Source: Pontivivens nitratireducens
GTDB lineage: Bacteria; Pseudomonadota; Alphaproteobacteria; Rhodobacterales; Rhodobacteraceae
Assembly: GCF_014235845.1 (NCBI RefSeq)
Contig: NZ_JACJUQ010000009.1
Coordinates: 85,713-149,712 of the forward strand
Length of the DNA stretch: 64,000 bases
Reading direction: 5' to 3'
Shown piece after piece: positions 35,003-44,485 of the stretch. The position numbers and the translations under genes were made by a program. Within the stretch, counting starts at the first letter, position 1. Each line of letters begins with the position of its first letter. Under the pieces are notes generated by a model. It was not told where the DNA came from. It worked only from the letters and a program-made list of their open reading frames with translations, and searched no databases.

Positions 35003-36190
35003 ATGAGCGAAACGCTTGATATGCCCACATCCCTAGATTTCGGCGAAGATTATCCGGAAATCCGCGATGCCGTGCGCAAGATCTGCGCCCCCTTTGACGG
35101 GACCTACTGGCAAAAGTTGGAAAAAACCGACAGCTATCCCGATGAATTTGTCGAGGCACTGACCAAGAGCGGGTTTCTGGCGGTGCTCATCCCAGAAGAA
35201 TTCGGCGGCTCTGGCCTGCCGCTTCGTGCGGCATCGGTCGTGTTGGAAGAGATCCACGCCACCGGCGGAAATGCGGGTGCTTGCCACGCTCAAATGTACA
35301 TCATGGGGACCCTGCTGCGGCACGGTTCAGAGGCACAGATGAAGCAGTACCTGCCTGCCATCGCAAGCGGCGAGCTGCGCCTGCAGGCCTTTGGCGTGAC
35401 CGAACCCACTACGGGGTCGGACACCACCAAGCTCAAGACCCGCGCCGAGCGCGACGGTGACGAATACGTGGTGAACGGCCAGAAGGTCTGGACCAGCCGC
35501 GCGCTCTATTCCGATCTGATGTTGTTGCTGGCCCGCACCACACCGGTGGATCAGGTGACCAGCAAGACCGACGGCCTGTCCGTTTTTCTGGTCGACATGC
35601 GCGCGGCACGTGGCAACGGAATGGAAATTCGCCCGATTGACGCCATGGTCAACCACAACACCACCGAGATCTATTTTGACAATCTGCGCATACCCGCCTC
35701 AAGCTTGATTGGTGAAGAAGGCCGCGGCTTCAAATATATCCTTGACGGTATGAACGCGGAACGCACGCTGGTCGCATCCGAATGTCTGGGCGACGCGCGC
35801 TGGTTTATCGAAACGGCGACGCGCTATGCGAATGACCGCGTGGTCTTCGGCAAGCCCATCGGCGCGAACCAGGGCGTGCAATTTCCAATCGCGCGCGCCT
35901 ATGCGGAAATGCGCGCCGCCGAACTGGTCCTGCGCCGCGCCTGTGCGCTCTTTGACGCGGGCCAGCCCTGTGGTGAGGATGCGAATATGGCCAAGTTTCT
36001 GCTCTCCGAGGCCAGCTGGCACGCCGGTGAGGCCTGTATGCAAACGCATGGTGGTTTTGGCTACGCCTGCGAATACAACGTGGAGCGCAAATGGCGCGAA
36101 AACCGTCTCTACCAGATCGCGCCGATATCCTCGAACCTCATACTTGCTTATCTCGGTCAGCATGTTCTCGGCATGCCACGCTCGTATTGA
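35003..36190 (+). CDS. Acyl-CoA dehydrogenase
   Basis: A 395-aa FAD enzyme with FGVTEPTTGSDTTKLKTR (FAD-binding) and VNGQKVWTSRALYSDL, close to the signature of acyl-CoA dehydrogenases that act on short or branched acids. A Glu in MNAERTL occupies the helix-G position used as base in the isovaleryl-type group, while the C-terminal loop (LYQIAPISSN) lacks one. Start fixed by GAAGGA at 34991. Follows prpD after 25 bp. Confidence 0.93.
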   Translation: MSETLDMPTSLDFGEDYPEIRDAVRKICAPFDGTYWQKLEKTDSYPDEFVEALTKSGFLAVLIPEEFGGSGLPLRAASVVLEEIHATGGNAGACHAQMYIMGTLLRHGSEAQMKQYLPAIASGELRLQAFGVTEPTTGSDTTKLKTRAERDGDEYVVNGQKVWTSRALYSDLMLLLARTTPVDQVTSKTDGLSVFLVDMRAARGNGMEIRPIDAMVNHNTTEIYFDNLRIPASSLIGEEGRGFKYILDGMNAERTLVASECLGDARWFIETATRYANDRVVFGKPIGANQGVQFPIARAYAEMRAAELVLRRACALFDAGQPCGEDANMAKFLLSEASWHAGEACMQTHGGFGYACEYNVERKWRENRLYQIAPISSNLILAYLGQHVLGMPRSY

Positions 36191-36263
36191 TCAAAACCGC
36201 TGCGCGCTGCACTGCCTCGGGGCGTATATGCGGAAAAAAACAGGCAGAACGGGAGGAATTAAT

Positions 36264-37307
36264 ATGACTAAACTCACTCAATCACGGCGCGGTTTCCTGG
36301 CGACTTCTGCAGCGACACTGGGTGTTCTGTCGGCGCCATCGGCGCTGCGCGCGCAAAGTGAACAGGTTATCAAAATCGCGTATAACCTGCCCGAGCATCA
36401 TGCCACAGGCACATATTTCGAAGTGCTGGCAGAAGAAATTGCCGCGCGTACGGCTGATACCTCGATCAAGCTGGTGCCTCAGACTTTCCCTGATGGCCAG
36501 CTTTACAACGACACCCAGCTGCCGGATGCGATTTCGACGGGTGCGACCCATATCGGTCAGGTCAATCTTGGCTTTATGGCCGGTCGCGATGCCGAATTAC
36601 TTCGGATCTGGGCGATGCCATTCCTTTATGAAACCTGGGAAGCCGAGTGGGCGGCCGAAGACAGCGCTGAAATGCGCAACGCCTTTTCAACGCAGTTGGC
36701 CAAGTACGATCACGAGATGCTGGGCTGGACGGCCTATGGCACCGTTGAAATCTACACGAACACACCGGTTCGGGTTCCTTCGGACATGGAGGGGCTCAAA
36801 ATGCGCTCGTTCGGTCTGGATGCCACGCGACTGCTCAGCTTGCTGGGTGCATCGCCCGTCACGATGAGTTCACAGGAAATCTATCAGGCGATGCAACGAG
36901 GCACTATTGACGGTTGCTTGACCGGCCCGTCTTCGGTGCTTTCGCGCAAGCTCACCGAGGTGACACAATACGGCACCAACATCGCATTGGCGCGTTTGCC
37001 GTTTGTAGGGTCTGCGTCCAAGATGTGGTGGGATACGCTGCCGGAGGATGTGCAGGCCGCTGTCAATGCCGCAGCGCAAGTCGCCCAAACAGCATCACGC
37101 GAACAGGGCAAGGCGGACAACGAAGCAATTGCCGAAAAACTCAGGGCCGGGGGTGTGGAAATTATCGAACCAACGGTGGAGGAGCGCCAGTTGTGGAGCG
37201 AGGCGGCTCAGCCGCTTCTGGAGGACTACAAGGAAAAAACAGGCGATGCCGGTGCCGAAATTCTCCAGGCCATAGCGGAAGCCAACGCGGAGCACCCTGC
37301 CAGCTAG
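36264..37307 (+). CDS. TRAP transporter substrate-binding protein (DctP family)
   Basis: A 347-aa periplasmic binding protein. The N-terminus SRRGFLATSAATLGVLSAPS looks like a Tat signal (twin Arg followed by a moderately hydrophobic stretch). The body has the DctP pattern, with LKMRSFGLD carrying the expected carboxylate-binding Arg and QRGTIDGCLTGP. The preferred ATG is preceded by GGGAGGAATT. Gene order P-Q-M differs from the first TRAP system (Q-M, then P). Confidence 0.94.
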   Translation: MTKLTQSRRGFLATSAATLGVLSAPSALRAQSEQVIKIAYNLPEHHATGTYFEVLAEEIAARTADTSIKLVPQTFPDGQLYNDTQLPDAISTGATHIGQVNLGFMAGRDAELLRIWAMPFLYETWEAEWAAEDSAEMRNAFSTQLAKYDHEMLGWTAYGTVEIYTNTPVRVPSDMEGLKMRSFGLDATRLLSLLGASPVTMSSQEIYQAMQRGTIDGCLTGPSSVLSRKLTEVTQYGTNIALARLPFVGSASKMWWDTLPEDVQAAVNAAAQVAQTASREQGKADNEAIAEKLRAGGVEIIEPTVEERQLWSEAAQPLLEDYKEKTGDAGAEILQAIAEANAEHPAS

Positions 37308-37335
37308 ACTTCATCGACGCGAGAATGTTCACATT

Positions 37336-37368
37336 TGTCCGACCGGCGGTCCTGTCTCCGGTCGGACA
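37336..37368 (+). other. Intercistronic hairpin between dctP and dctQ
   Basis: TGTCCGACCGG-N11-CCGGTCGGACA, an 11-bp perfect inverted repeat in the 91-bp gap. It lies where TRAP operons often carry a partial terminator or mRNA stabiliser that keeps binding protein in excess over permease. Confidence 0.7.
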
Positions 37369-37398
37369 GATCTCTTCCAGCAGTCAGGCAAGGTTCCC

Positions 37399-37920
37399 AT
37401 GCAGCGAGCAATTCAGGCTTTGGCCACGGTCCAGCATACCGTCATAAGCATGGCGGCGGCCGCACTTCTGGCACTGCCGATCATCACCGCCTATGACGTG
37501 ACATTGCGCTATATTTTTCACGCGCCCACGGTTTGGGCGACTGAAATCTCGATTTACCTGCTGCAGTTTGCAGTCTTCATGACACCCGGAGCCCTATTGG
37601 CGAGCGGGCACCACCTGCGTGTCACTTTCTGGATCGAGAACCGTACAGGCATGACCCGTCGGATCGCCGAGATCGCAACCACGTTGGCGGTGCTGCCCTA
37701 TGCGGGCATCCTGATCTGGTATGGCACGGCATACGCCGTGCGCGCGTTTGACCGGGGTATGCTCGCGCCGACGCTGCTCGAAACGCCTTTGTGGTTCATC
37801 TATGCGATGGTCCCGATCGGTGGTGTGCTCCTGATCCTCGGGGTCATCCTCAGGTGCTACCTTCTGGCCAAAGGTAAAGAACTGGATGGTAACAGAATTG
37901 ATGTGGAGTCGAACATATGA
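37399..37920 (+). CDS. TRAP transporter small permease (DctQ family)
   Basis: A 173-aa protein with four predicted helices and the family motif YDVTLRYIFHAPTVWATEIS near residue 31. It partners the DctM protein, whose ATG overlaps its stop (ATGA). Confidence 0.92.
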   Translation: MQRAIQALATVQHTVISMAAAALLALPIITAYDVTLRYIFHAPTVWATEISIYLLQFAVFMTPGALLASGHHLRVTFWIENRTGMTRRIAEIATTLAVLPYAGILIWYGTAYAVRAFDRGMLAPTLLETPLWFIYAMVPIGGVLLILGVILRCYLLAKGKELDGNRIDVESNI

Positions 37921-39206
37921 TTTCTGGCCCCGTCATTATCATTCTACTCACCGTTCTATTGGTTTGCCTGGTTTTCGGCGTACCGATCGCCTTTTCACTG
38001 GGCCTGGCCGGTGCGGCAACGATCGTTGCCGCCTCCGGTATTCCATTTCTGATTCAGGTTCCATTGACCTTGCAACGCACGCTGGCCGATCCGGTGATGC
38101 TGGCCGTGCCCATGTATATCCTGATGGGAGAAATCCTCTATCGGGGCAAGGTTGGTCAGCAACTGTTCGAAGTCGCGAATGTTTGGGTCGGCAGAATGCG
38201 CGGAGGGACCGGCGTCTCCGCTGTGAGCGCCTTTACCTTTTTTGCGGCTATTGTCGGCTCCTCAATGGCATCGGTGCTGACAATTGGTCGTATCGCACTG
38301 CCTGAGATGGAGAAGGCGGGATACTCCAAGCGGCTCAGCTATGGCCTATCTGCTGTAGGTGGATCGCTGGGCATTCTGATCCCGCCGTCCATTCCGCTGA
38401 TCATCTACGCTTCGCTTGCTTCGGTTTCACCGGCACAGCTTTTCATAGCGGGTCTGCTTCCGGGCATTTTGATTGCGGCGCTTTTGGCGGCTTGGGCAAT
38501 GTTCGCGGCACCGCCCACGCGGGATATGAATACCGCAGCATGGTCCGCCAGGAAGGCGCTGCGCACAACCTGGCGCGCACTTCCCGATCTTTCGTTGCCT
38601 GTTATCGTTCTGGGGGGAATCTATACGGGCATATACACTCCGACAGAGGCTGCCGGTATCGGCGTTATATTATCGCTGCTGCTAACCGTCGTTCTACGCC
38701 GCAGTCTTTCCCTGAAAGATCTACCCGGGGTTCTCATCGTCGCGACCCGCCATTCGGCGAGTTTGCTGGCGATCGTGGCAGGCGCGTTGATCCTTGGATC
38801 GGCTCTGACGTTGATCGGTTTGCCCCAGTTTCTGGCAAAAACGGTCATGGAAGCCGGAGTAGAACCATGGGTCGTGCTGCTGATCATGATGGTGACCTGG
38901 ACCATTCTGGGTTTTTTCCTGGAAGTGATTTCAATCATTCTGATCACCGTGCCGGTCTTTGTTCCTATCGCGGTGGCCCTTGGTTTCGATCCCTTGTGGT
39001 TCGGTATTTTGATGGTTCTCAATATGGAGCTTGCCGTCATCACACCACCGCTCGGCATGAACCTTTTCGCGCTAAAGGCCATCCTTCCGGATGAGAAGAT
39101 CGAAGTCATTATCCGGGCAACTCTGCCATCACTCGCGATCGTGCTGACAGTTCTCGTACTTGTTTGGATTTTTCCGGATATCGCACTGATATTGACCCGC
39201 TTTTGA
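37917..39206 (+). CDS. TRAP transporter large permease (DctM family)
   Basis: A 429-aa, 12-helix permease; FFAAIVGSSMASVLTIGRIA in the first half and ELAVITPPLGMNLFALKAI near residue 365 are the TRAP-M signatures. It imports the substrate handled by the surrounding prpD, acyl-CoA dehydrogenase and CoA-transferase. Confidence 0.95.
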   Translation: MISGPVIIILLTVLLVCLVFGVPIAFSLGLAGAATIVAASGIPFLIQVPLTLQRTLADPVMLAVPMYILMGEILYRGKVGQQLFEVANVWVGRMRGGTGVSAVSAFTFFAAIVGSSMASVLTIGRIALPEMEKAGYSKRLSYGLSAVGGSLGILIPPSIPLIIYASLASVSPAQLFIAGLLPGILIAALLAAWAMFAAPPTRDMNTAAWSARKALRTTWRALPDLSLPVIVLGGIYTGIYTPTEAAGIGVILSLLLTVVLRRSLSLKDLPGVLIVATRHSASLLAIVAGALILGSALTLIGLPQFLAKTVMEAGVEPWVVLLIMMVTWTILGFFLEVISIILITVPVFVPIAVALGFDPLWFGILMVLNMELAVITPPLGMNLFALKAILPDEKIEVIIRATLPSLAIVLTVLVLVWIFPDIALILTRF

Positions 39207-39234
39207 CCAGCAATTTCCGGCATATGGAGGCACC

Positions 39235-40374
39235 ATGACGGAAGCTACAGATTTACATCGCCCCGATCAGCCCTTGCGGGGTATCCGGGTGATTGAAATC
39301 GGCCACTCTGTCGCGGCACCTTTTTGCGGACAGGTGCTGGCGGATCTCGGTGCGGAGGTGACCAAAATAGAGAATCCCGATGGCGGCGATGATGCACGCC
39401 AGTGGGGCCCGCCATTCATCGGAGAAACGGCCGCGGCCTTCCACAGCCTCAACCGGAACAAACGGGCGATTGCTGTCGACCTCAAGGATGCGGATGAACG
39501 CACAAAGCTGGAGGGTCTCATCAAGGAAAGCGATATTGTCGTTCACAATATGCGTCCGGGGCTGATGGAGCGGTTTGAACTGGATGCAAAGACCCTCTGT
39601 GCCAGATATCCCAGATTGATCTACTGCAATCTGGGGGCTTACGGCGCGACCGGACCGCTGAACCGTCAAACTGGCTATGATCCCTTAATGCAGGCCTTTT
39701 CAGGCATTATGTCTGTCACAGGCGAAGCGGGTCGCCCTCCGGTGCGTGTAGGACCGTCGATTATAGATCAGGGCAGTGGGATGTGGTGTGTCATAGGCAT
39801 CCTTTCCGCTCTGCTGGGGCGGGCGATCAGCGGGCGCGGTTGTATTGTGGACACCTCCCTGTTCGAGACAGGGCTGAGCTGGATGACCGTGCCCATTGCA
39901 AATGCCCTGGCCTCGGGGAAAGAACCCGGCAAGACCGGATCGGAAACACCGATGCTGGCCCCTTACCGTGCATTCCCAGCGCGCGACCGGCATGTCGTTA
40001 TTGCAGCAGGCAATAATAATCTGTTCCGCCGGTTGTGCGACGCTCTGGGCCAACCTGAATGGGCCCAGGACGACAGATTTCGCGACAACGCCAGCAGGAT
40101 CGCCAATCGCGAGGTGTTGAACAGGATTATTAGCGAGGTGATTGTCCAACAGGATGCCGATCATTGGGTCACAGTGCTGGAAAAGGTCGGCGTACCTTGC
40201 GCCGCCGTCAACAGCGTATCCGAGGTGCTGATGCATCCACAAACCCAGGCACTCGGCATGTTGCTGGACAGCGGCGACGAAAAGCTGGGGCTGATCGGTA
40301 CACCGTTGCGATTTGACGGCCGTCGCCCTGAATTGCGCACCACTGCCCCCGAAGCGCCGAAGAGCGGTATATAG
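39235..40374 (+). CDS. Family III CoA-transferase (CaiB/BaiF)
   Basis: A 379-aa CoA-transferase with RGIRVIEIGHSVAAPFCGQ at the N-terminus, NRNKRAIAVDLKD, and the putative catalytic Asp in GPSIIDQGSGMW. It follows the TRAP large permease by 28 bp with GGAGG upstream, and would convert the imported acid to its CoA ester for the dehydrogenase earlier in the operon. Confidence 0.93.
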   Translation: MTEATDLHRPDQPLRGIRVIEIGHSVAAPFCGQVLADLGAEVTKIENPDGGDDARQWGPPFIGETAAAFHSLNRNKRAIAVDLKDADERTKLEGLIKESDIVVHNMRPGLMERFELDAKTLCARYPRLIYCNLGAYGATGPLNRQTGYDPLMQAFSGIMSVTGEAGRPPVRVGPSIIDQGSGMWCVIGILSALLGRAISGRGCIVDTSLFETGLSWMTVPIANALASGKEPGKTGSETPMLAPYRAFPARDRHVVIAAGNNNLFRRLCDALGQPEWAQDDRFRDNASRIANREVLNRIISEVIVQQDADHWVTVLEKVGVPCAAVNSVSEVLMHPQTQALGMLLDSGDEKLGLIGTPLRFDGRRPELRTTAPEAPKSGI

Positions 40375-40383
40375 AGGGCGGTC

Positions 40384-40497
40384 ATGAAAATTTCCATTAC
40401 TGAGGTTGCGCTGCGAAACGTGCCAGAGGCTGATGGTCGAAAATCATTCGGATTGAAGACCAACGGATCAGCATGCCTCTGAGGGGCATTAGGTAGA
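40384..40497 (+). pseudogene. Short ORF, possible truncated N-terminus of an enolase-superfamily gene
   Basis: 37 codons starting MKISITEVALRNVPEADG, 9 bp after the CoA-transferase stop and with GAGGG in front, so it is placed as the next operon gene. The opening strand and the RIEDQRISMPLRG segment recall the capping-domain start of mandelate racemase/muconate-lactonising enzymes, but the frame ends at TAG. Tentative: a truncated gene rather than a real 37-aa protein. Confidence 0.3.
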
Positions 40498-40635
40498 GGC
40501 TTGTGCCATCGTATGATGGTGTGTGGCGCTGGTCCGGTTGTATTGTCCGAGACCTTCGGCTTCATGGGCGGCAAAGCTGGCATAGGGCTTTGAGCCGTCC
40601 AAACCTGGTTTTATGATAAGACCCGATCTTATGTG

Positions 40636-41610
40636 TCAGGCGACCTCGCTATCTGACACCAACGGATTGAAGCAGGCGAATTCGCGGTCCGGCCCATCAG
40701 CGACCAATACTGGCCTTTCGGCACGGCACTGAGCCGTTGCGAAGCTGCATCGTTCATGAAAGGCGCAGCCAGCGGGGGGGGACAGCGGGTCGGGCAGTTC
40801 GGTTTGTGCATTTTCAGGTGCGGCGATGGGGCGACCGACTTCGGGCGCGCTTTGCGCCAGCAGGGCGGTATAGGGATGGCGCGGATTGGCGAAGATTTCG
40901 CGTGCTGATCCGACTTCGACAACCGCCCCGAAATACAAAACCGCGATGCGGTCGCTGACCGCTTCGACCACGGCCAGATCGTGACTGATAAACAGATAGG
41001 TCAGGCCAAACTCGTCCTTGAGATCGGCCAACAAGTTCAAGACTTGCGCCTGCACCGACACATCCAGCGCTGAAACCGGTTCATCAAGGATCAGGATGCG
41101 CGCCTGTGCGGCCAGGGCACGGGCGATCCCTATGCGTTGCGCCTGTCCGCCGGAAAACTCATGCGGATAGCGGTTGAGGAATTCCTCGCGCAGGTTCACG
41201 GCGTCGAAAATCTCGCGGATGCGGGCGGCGCGGGTCGCCTTGTCCATGTGGTGCAATTTACGCAGTGGCACCTCCATGATCTGACGGATCGTCTTGCGCG
41301 GATTCAGACTGCTGATCGGATCCTGGAATACATACTGGATGCGCTTGCCGAAAATGGCCGGATCGGCGTTATCCAGTGTCTTCCCCTCGATCTCGATTTG
41401 GCCAGTGCTGGGGGCGAGCAACCCTACCAGCATTTTCGCAAGGGTCGATTTCCCGCACCCGCTTTCGCCGACAATGCCAAGGGTTTCGCCAGTTTGAACG
41501 GTCAGGTCGATGGGCTGCACCGCGCGCACCAATCCCCTGGGCGCGCCGAACAGGCGCTTGCCGACGGGAAAGGATTTCGACAATCCGGTCAGTTTCAAAG
41601 CAATGCTCAT
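40636..41610 (-). CDS. Peptide-type ABC transporter ATP-binding protein (DppF-like)
   Basis: A 324-aa ATPase with Walker A GESGCGKST, the signature FSGGQAQRIGIARAL and Walker B ILILDEPVSAL, then the oligopeptide-subfamily C-terminal extension containing CAFHERCSFATAQCRAERP, a Cys-rich segment that in relatives binds an iron-sulfur cluster. It is the last gene of a minus-strand operon and overlaps the fusion gene by 4 nt. Energises import together with the ATPase half of that fusion. Confidence 0.93.
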   Translation of the reverse strand: MSIALKLTGLSKSFPVGKRLFGAPRGLVRAVQPIDLTVQTGETLGIVGESGCGKSTLAKMLVGLLAPSTGQIEIEGKTLDNADPAIFGKRIQYVFQDPISSLNPRKTIRQIMEVPLRKLHHMDKATRAARIREIFDAVNLREEFLNRYPHEFSGGQAQRIGIARALAAQARILILDEPVSALDVSVQAQVLNLLADLKDEFGLTYLFISHDLAVVEAVSDRIAVLYFGAVVEVGSAREIFANPRHPYTALLAQSAPEVGRPIAAPENAQTELPDPLSPPAGCAFHERCSFATAQCRAERPVLVADGPDREFACFNPLVSDSEVA

Positions 41611-43487
41611 GCGCGCGCCCTTTCCATGTTTTCGGGGAAAAGACAGCGGGTCTTGCGCCCTGCATCCGTAGCAACCAGGGCGATATCACCAGCCCGGCAG
41701 GCATCCCGTGCCTTGTCGCAACGGTCAGCAAACGCACACCCTTCGGGCAATCTGTCGACCATCGGCGGCCGGCCGGGAATGGCCGCCAGTTTGCGCTGCC
41801 CGCCGCCCAGCGTGGGCACGCAATCAATCAGACGGCTGGTATAGGGATGTTGCGGCGCGCTCAGAACGGCATCGGTCGGCCCTTCCTCGACGATGCGTCC
41901 CGCATACATGACCGCGACACGGTCACATAGCTGCCCGACCACGCCGAAATCATGGGTGATAAAGATGATCGCCAGCCCCCGGTCACGGCGCAGATCGCTG
42001 AGGACCGACAGGATTTGCGCCTGTACAGTCACATCAAGCGCGGTGGTGGGTTCATCGGCGATGATCACATCAGGGCCATTGGCCAGCGCCATGGCGATGC
42101 CGACGCGCTGGCGCATCCCGCCCGACATCTCATAGGGGAAACTGTCGATGCGGTTTTCGGCATTCGGGATACGCACGGATTTCAGCAGGTCGATGGCGCG
42201 GGCACGGGCCGCAGGTTTCGATACTTGTTCATGCGCCTGGATCGCTTCGATCAACTGGTCACCGACACGATAAAGCGGATGCAATGTGGCCAGCGGGTCC
42301 TGAAAGATATAGGCCACCCGCCGCCCGCGCAGACTGCGCAGGATTTTATAGGGCGCGCCGATCAGATCTGCGCCATCGAAATGCACGGCCCCGTGGGTGA
42401 TCACGCCGGGGGGCGATGCGACAAGCCCCATCACACTCAGCGCGGTGGCGGATTTTCCCGACCCGCTTTCACCAATGATGCCAAGGCACTCACCCTTTTC
42501 CACATGCAGATCGACACCGCCAACCGCCTTGTAAACGCGGCCCCGCACGCGAAATTCGGTGCGCAGCGCGGCGATATCCAGAAGGCTGTTCGTCGCGGCC
42601 GGAACCGGGTCTTTGCGATCAACTTGTGTGGCGGCCATCGGGCGGCTTAGCGCGCCGGATTTCAAACGCGGATCAAGCGCGTCGCGGATCCCGTCGCCCA
42701 ACAGATTGATCCCCATGACGATGATCAGGATCATCGCGCCGGGCACAACCGAGGTATGTGGGTTGGTGATCAGCGCCGCGCGCGCCTCGCCCAGCATCGA
42801 CCCCAGATCGGCCTGCGGCGGTTGCGAGCCGAGGCCCAGAAACGACAGGCCAGCGGTTTCAAGGATCATCCAGCCCACGGTTGTGGACATCGCGATGACG
42901 ATCACGGGCGCCACATTCGGCAAGACTTCGCTGACGATGATCTGACGGTCGCGCATCCCTGCAAGGCGGGCCGCATCGACGAATTCCTTATGAGCGATCC
43001 CGACCGTGATCCCGCGAATGTTGCGCGCAAAGAACGGAACGTTCACCGCCGCCACCGCGATCAGCGCATTCATCAGACCCGGCCCGAGGGCGGCGACAAT
43101 CGCCAGCGCCAGCAGGATATAGGGAAAGGCCATCAACATATCGACACCGCGCATGATGAGGTTATCGGTGCGCCCGCCGAAATAGCCGGCGATAATCCCG
43201 ATAGCCGACCCCAGCGCGGCAGCGATCACCGCCGCAGCAAAACCCATCGCCAGGCTAAGGCGTGTGCCCCACATGAGGCGGCTCAGCAAGTCACGGCCCA
43301 AATGGTCCGTCCCCAGAATGGCCCCGCTGCTGAAGGGCGGTTTGAACCGGTTCGGGGTGTCCGTCACGTCAGGATCGGCCAGCGGCAGCAGCGGTGTAAT
43401 CACCGCAAGCAACACCACGATGCCGATTACGATCAGACCGAGTAGCGCCAGTCGGTTGCGCGCCAGCAATTTGAAGAATGCCATCAT
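41607..43487 (-). CDS. Fused ABC permease (DppC-like) and ATP-binding protein (DppD-like)
   Basis: A single 626-aa frame. Residues about 1-285 form a DppC-type permease (NRLALLGLIVIGIVVLLAV at the start, and the EAA-loop region DAARLAGMRDRQIIVSEVLPN). Residues about 310-626 form a DppD-type ATPase with GESGSGKSA, MSGGMRQRVGIAMAL, IIADEPTTALD and a Cys-containing tail (CAFADRCDKARDAC). No stop or frameshift lies between the halves. Natural permease-ATPase fusions of this type are known in the family. Overlaps both neighbours by 4 nt. Confidence 0.93.
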   Translation of the reverse strand: MMAFFKLLARNRLALLGLIVIGIVVLLAVITPLLPLADPDVTDTPNRFKPPFSSGAILGTDHLGRDLLSRLMWGTRLSLAMGFAAAVIAAALGSAIGIIAGYFGGRTDNLIMRGVDMLMAFPYILLALAIVAALGPGLMNALIAVAAVNVPFFARNIRGITVGIAHKEFVDAARLAGMRDRQIIVSEVLPNVAPVIVIAMSTTVGWMILETAGLSFLGLGSQPPQADLGSMLGEARAALITNPHTSVVPGAMILIIVMGINLLGDGIRDALDPRLKSGALSRPMAATQVDRKDPVPAATNSLLDIAALRTEFRVRGRVYKAVGGVDLHVEKGECLGIIGESGSGKSATALSVMGLVASPPGVITHGAVHFDGADLIGAPYKILRSLRGRRVAYIFQDPLATLHPLYRVGDQLIEAIQAHEQVSKPAARARAIDLLKSVRIPNAENRIDSFPYEMSGGMRQRVGIAMALANGPDVIIADEPTTALDVTVQAQILSVLSDLRRDRGLAIIFITHDFGVVGQLCDRVAVMYAGRIVEEGPTDAVLSAPQHPYTSRLIDCVPTLGGGQRKLAAIPGRPPMVDRLPEGCAFADRCDKARDACRAGDIALVATDAGRKTRCLFPENMERARA

Positions 43488-44431
43488 GTCTTGATCCTCG
43501 GATCAAGCAGGGCCTGAGCCACGTCCACAAGGATGTTGAACATCACATAGCACGCGGCGATGAACACCACCCCACCCTGAACCAGCAGAATGTCGCGTTT
43601 CAGGATTGCATCGACCAGCATCCGCCCGACTCCGGGCCACTGGAACACCATTTCGATATAGACGGCACCCGACAGCACGAAACCCGCCTGAATACCCAGC
43701 ACCGGAATGATCGAGACCATTGCCGCGCGTAGGGCGTGACGCCAGATCACACGACGTTCGCGCACGCCCTTGGCGCGGGCCGTGCGGATAAAATCCTGTC
43801 GCAGCACTTCAAGCATGGCCGAGCGCGCCAATCGCGCGACCACCCCCGTCGCCACGACCGCCAGCGCAAGGGCCGGCATCGCCAGGTGATCGAGCAGCAC
43901 CAGAAAGTTGCGATCCCCGTAAATCGGCCACATGCCAGAGACCGGAAACCACCGCAGTTTTACGGCGAAAATCAGGATCATCATCATCCCGAGGAAAAAT
44001 GACGGGATGGAAATACCCAACAGCACAACAAAGGTGATCGCCTTGTCCGCGAACCCATATTGCCGCGCGGCCGAGACGACACCGGCGGCAATCCCAAGGA
44101 TCGAACACAGCACGAACGATGTGCCCGCAAGGATCAGCGTCGCGCCGAAACGGTCCAGCACCTCGTCGATCACAGGACGGTTCAGCGCGAAGCTCCGCCC
44201 GAAATCACCCTGCAACATATTGCCCAACCAGATGAAATACCGCGCGACCAGCCCCTGATCCAGGCCCAGATCGCGGTTCAGCTTTTCGACGTTTTCGGGG
44301 GTGGCATAGGATCCCAGGATCGCCGTCGCCGGATCGCCGGGGATCAGCGCCATGATCAGAAAGACAATCACGCTGATCCCGAGCAGCACAGGAATAGCCG
44401 AGACGAGCCGCTTGAGGATGTATCCGGTCAT
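43484..44431 (-). CDS. Peptide-type ABC transporter permease (DppB-like)
   Basis: A 315-aa permease with six predicted helices, starting MTGYILKRLVSAIPVLLGIS as in DppB/GsiC, and with the EAA-type loop RTARAKGVRERRVIWRHALR near residue 215. Forms the translocation pore with the permease half of the downstream fusion. Confidence 0.94.
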   Translation of the reverse strand: MTGYILKRLVSAIPVLLGISVIVFLIMALIPGDPATAILGSYATPENVEKLNRDLGLDQGLVARYFIWLGNMLQGDFGRSFALNRPVIDEVLDRFGATLILAGTSFVLCSILGIAAGVVSAARQYGFADKAITFVVLLGISIPSFFLGMMMILIFAVKLRWFPVSGMWPIYGDRNFLVLLDHLAMPALALAVVATGVVARLARSAMLEVLRQDFIRTARAKGVRERRVIWRHALRAAMVSIIPVLGIQAGFVLSGAVYIEMVFQWPGVGRMLVDAILKRDILLVQGGVVFIAACYVMFNILVDVAQALLDPRIKT

Positions 44432-44485
44432 GCGCCCGCCCCACGTGTTTGCGCGGCCCCACCATCGGGGCTGCGCAGCGTTTCA

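Noticed and set aside
40500..40630. Possible second insertion-sequence scar after the CoA-transferase operon
   Set aside because: A minus-strand frame (DGSKPYASFAAHEAEG) looked transposase-like, but no transposase signature or terminal repeat could be confirmed.
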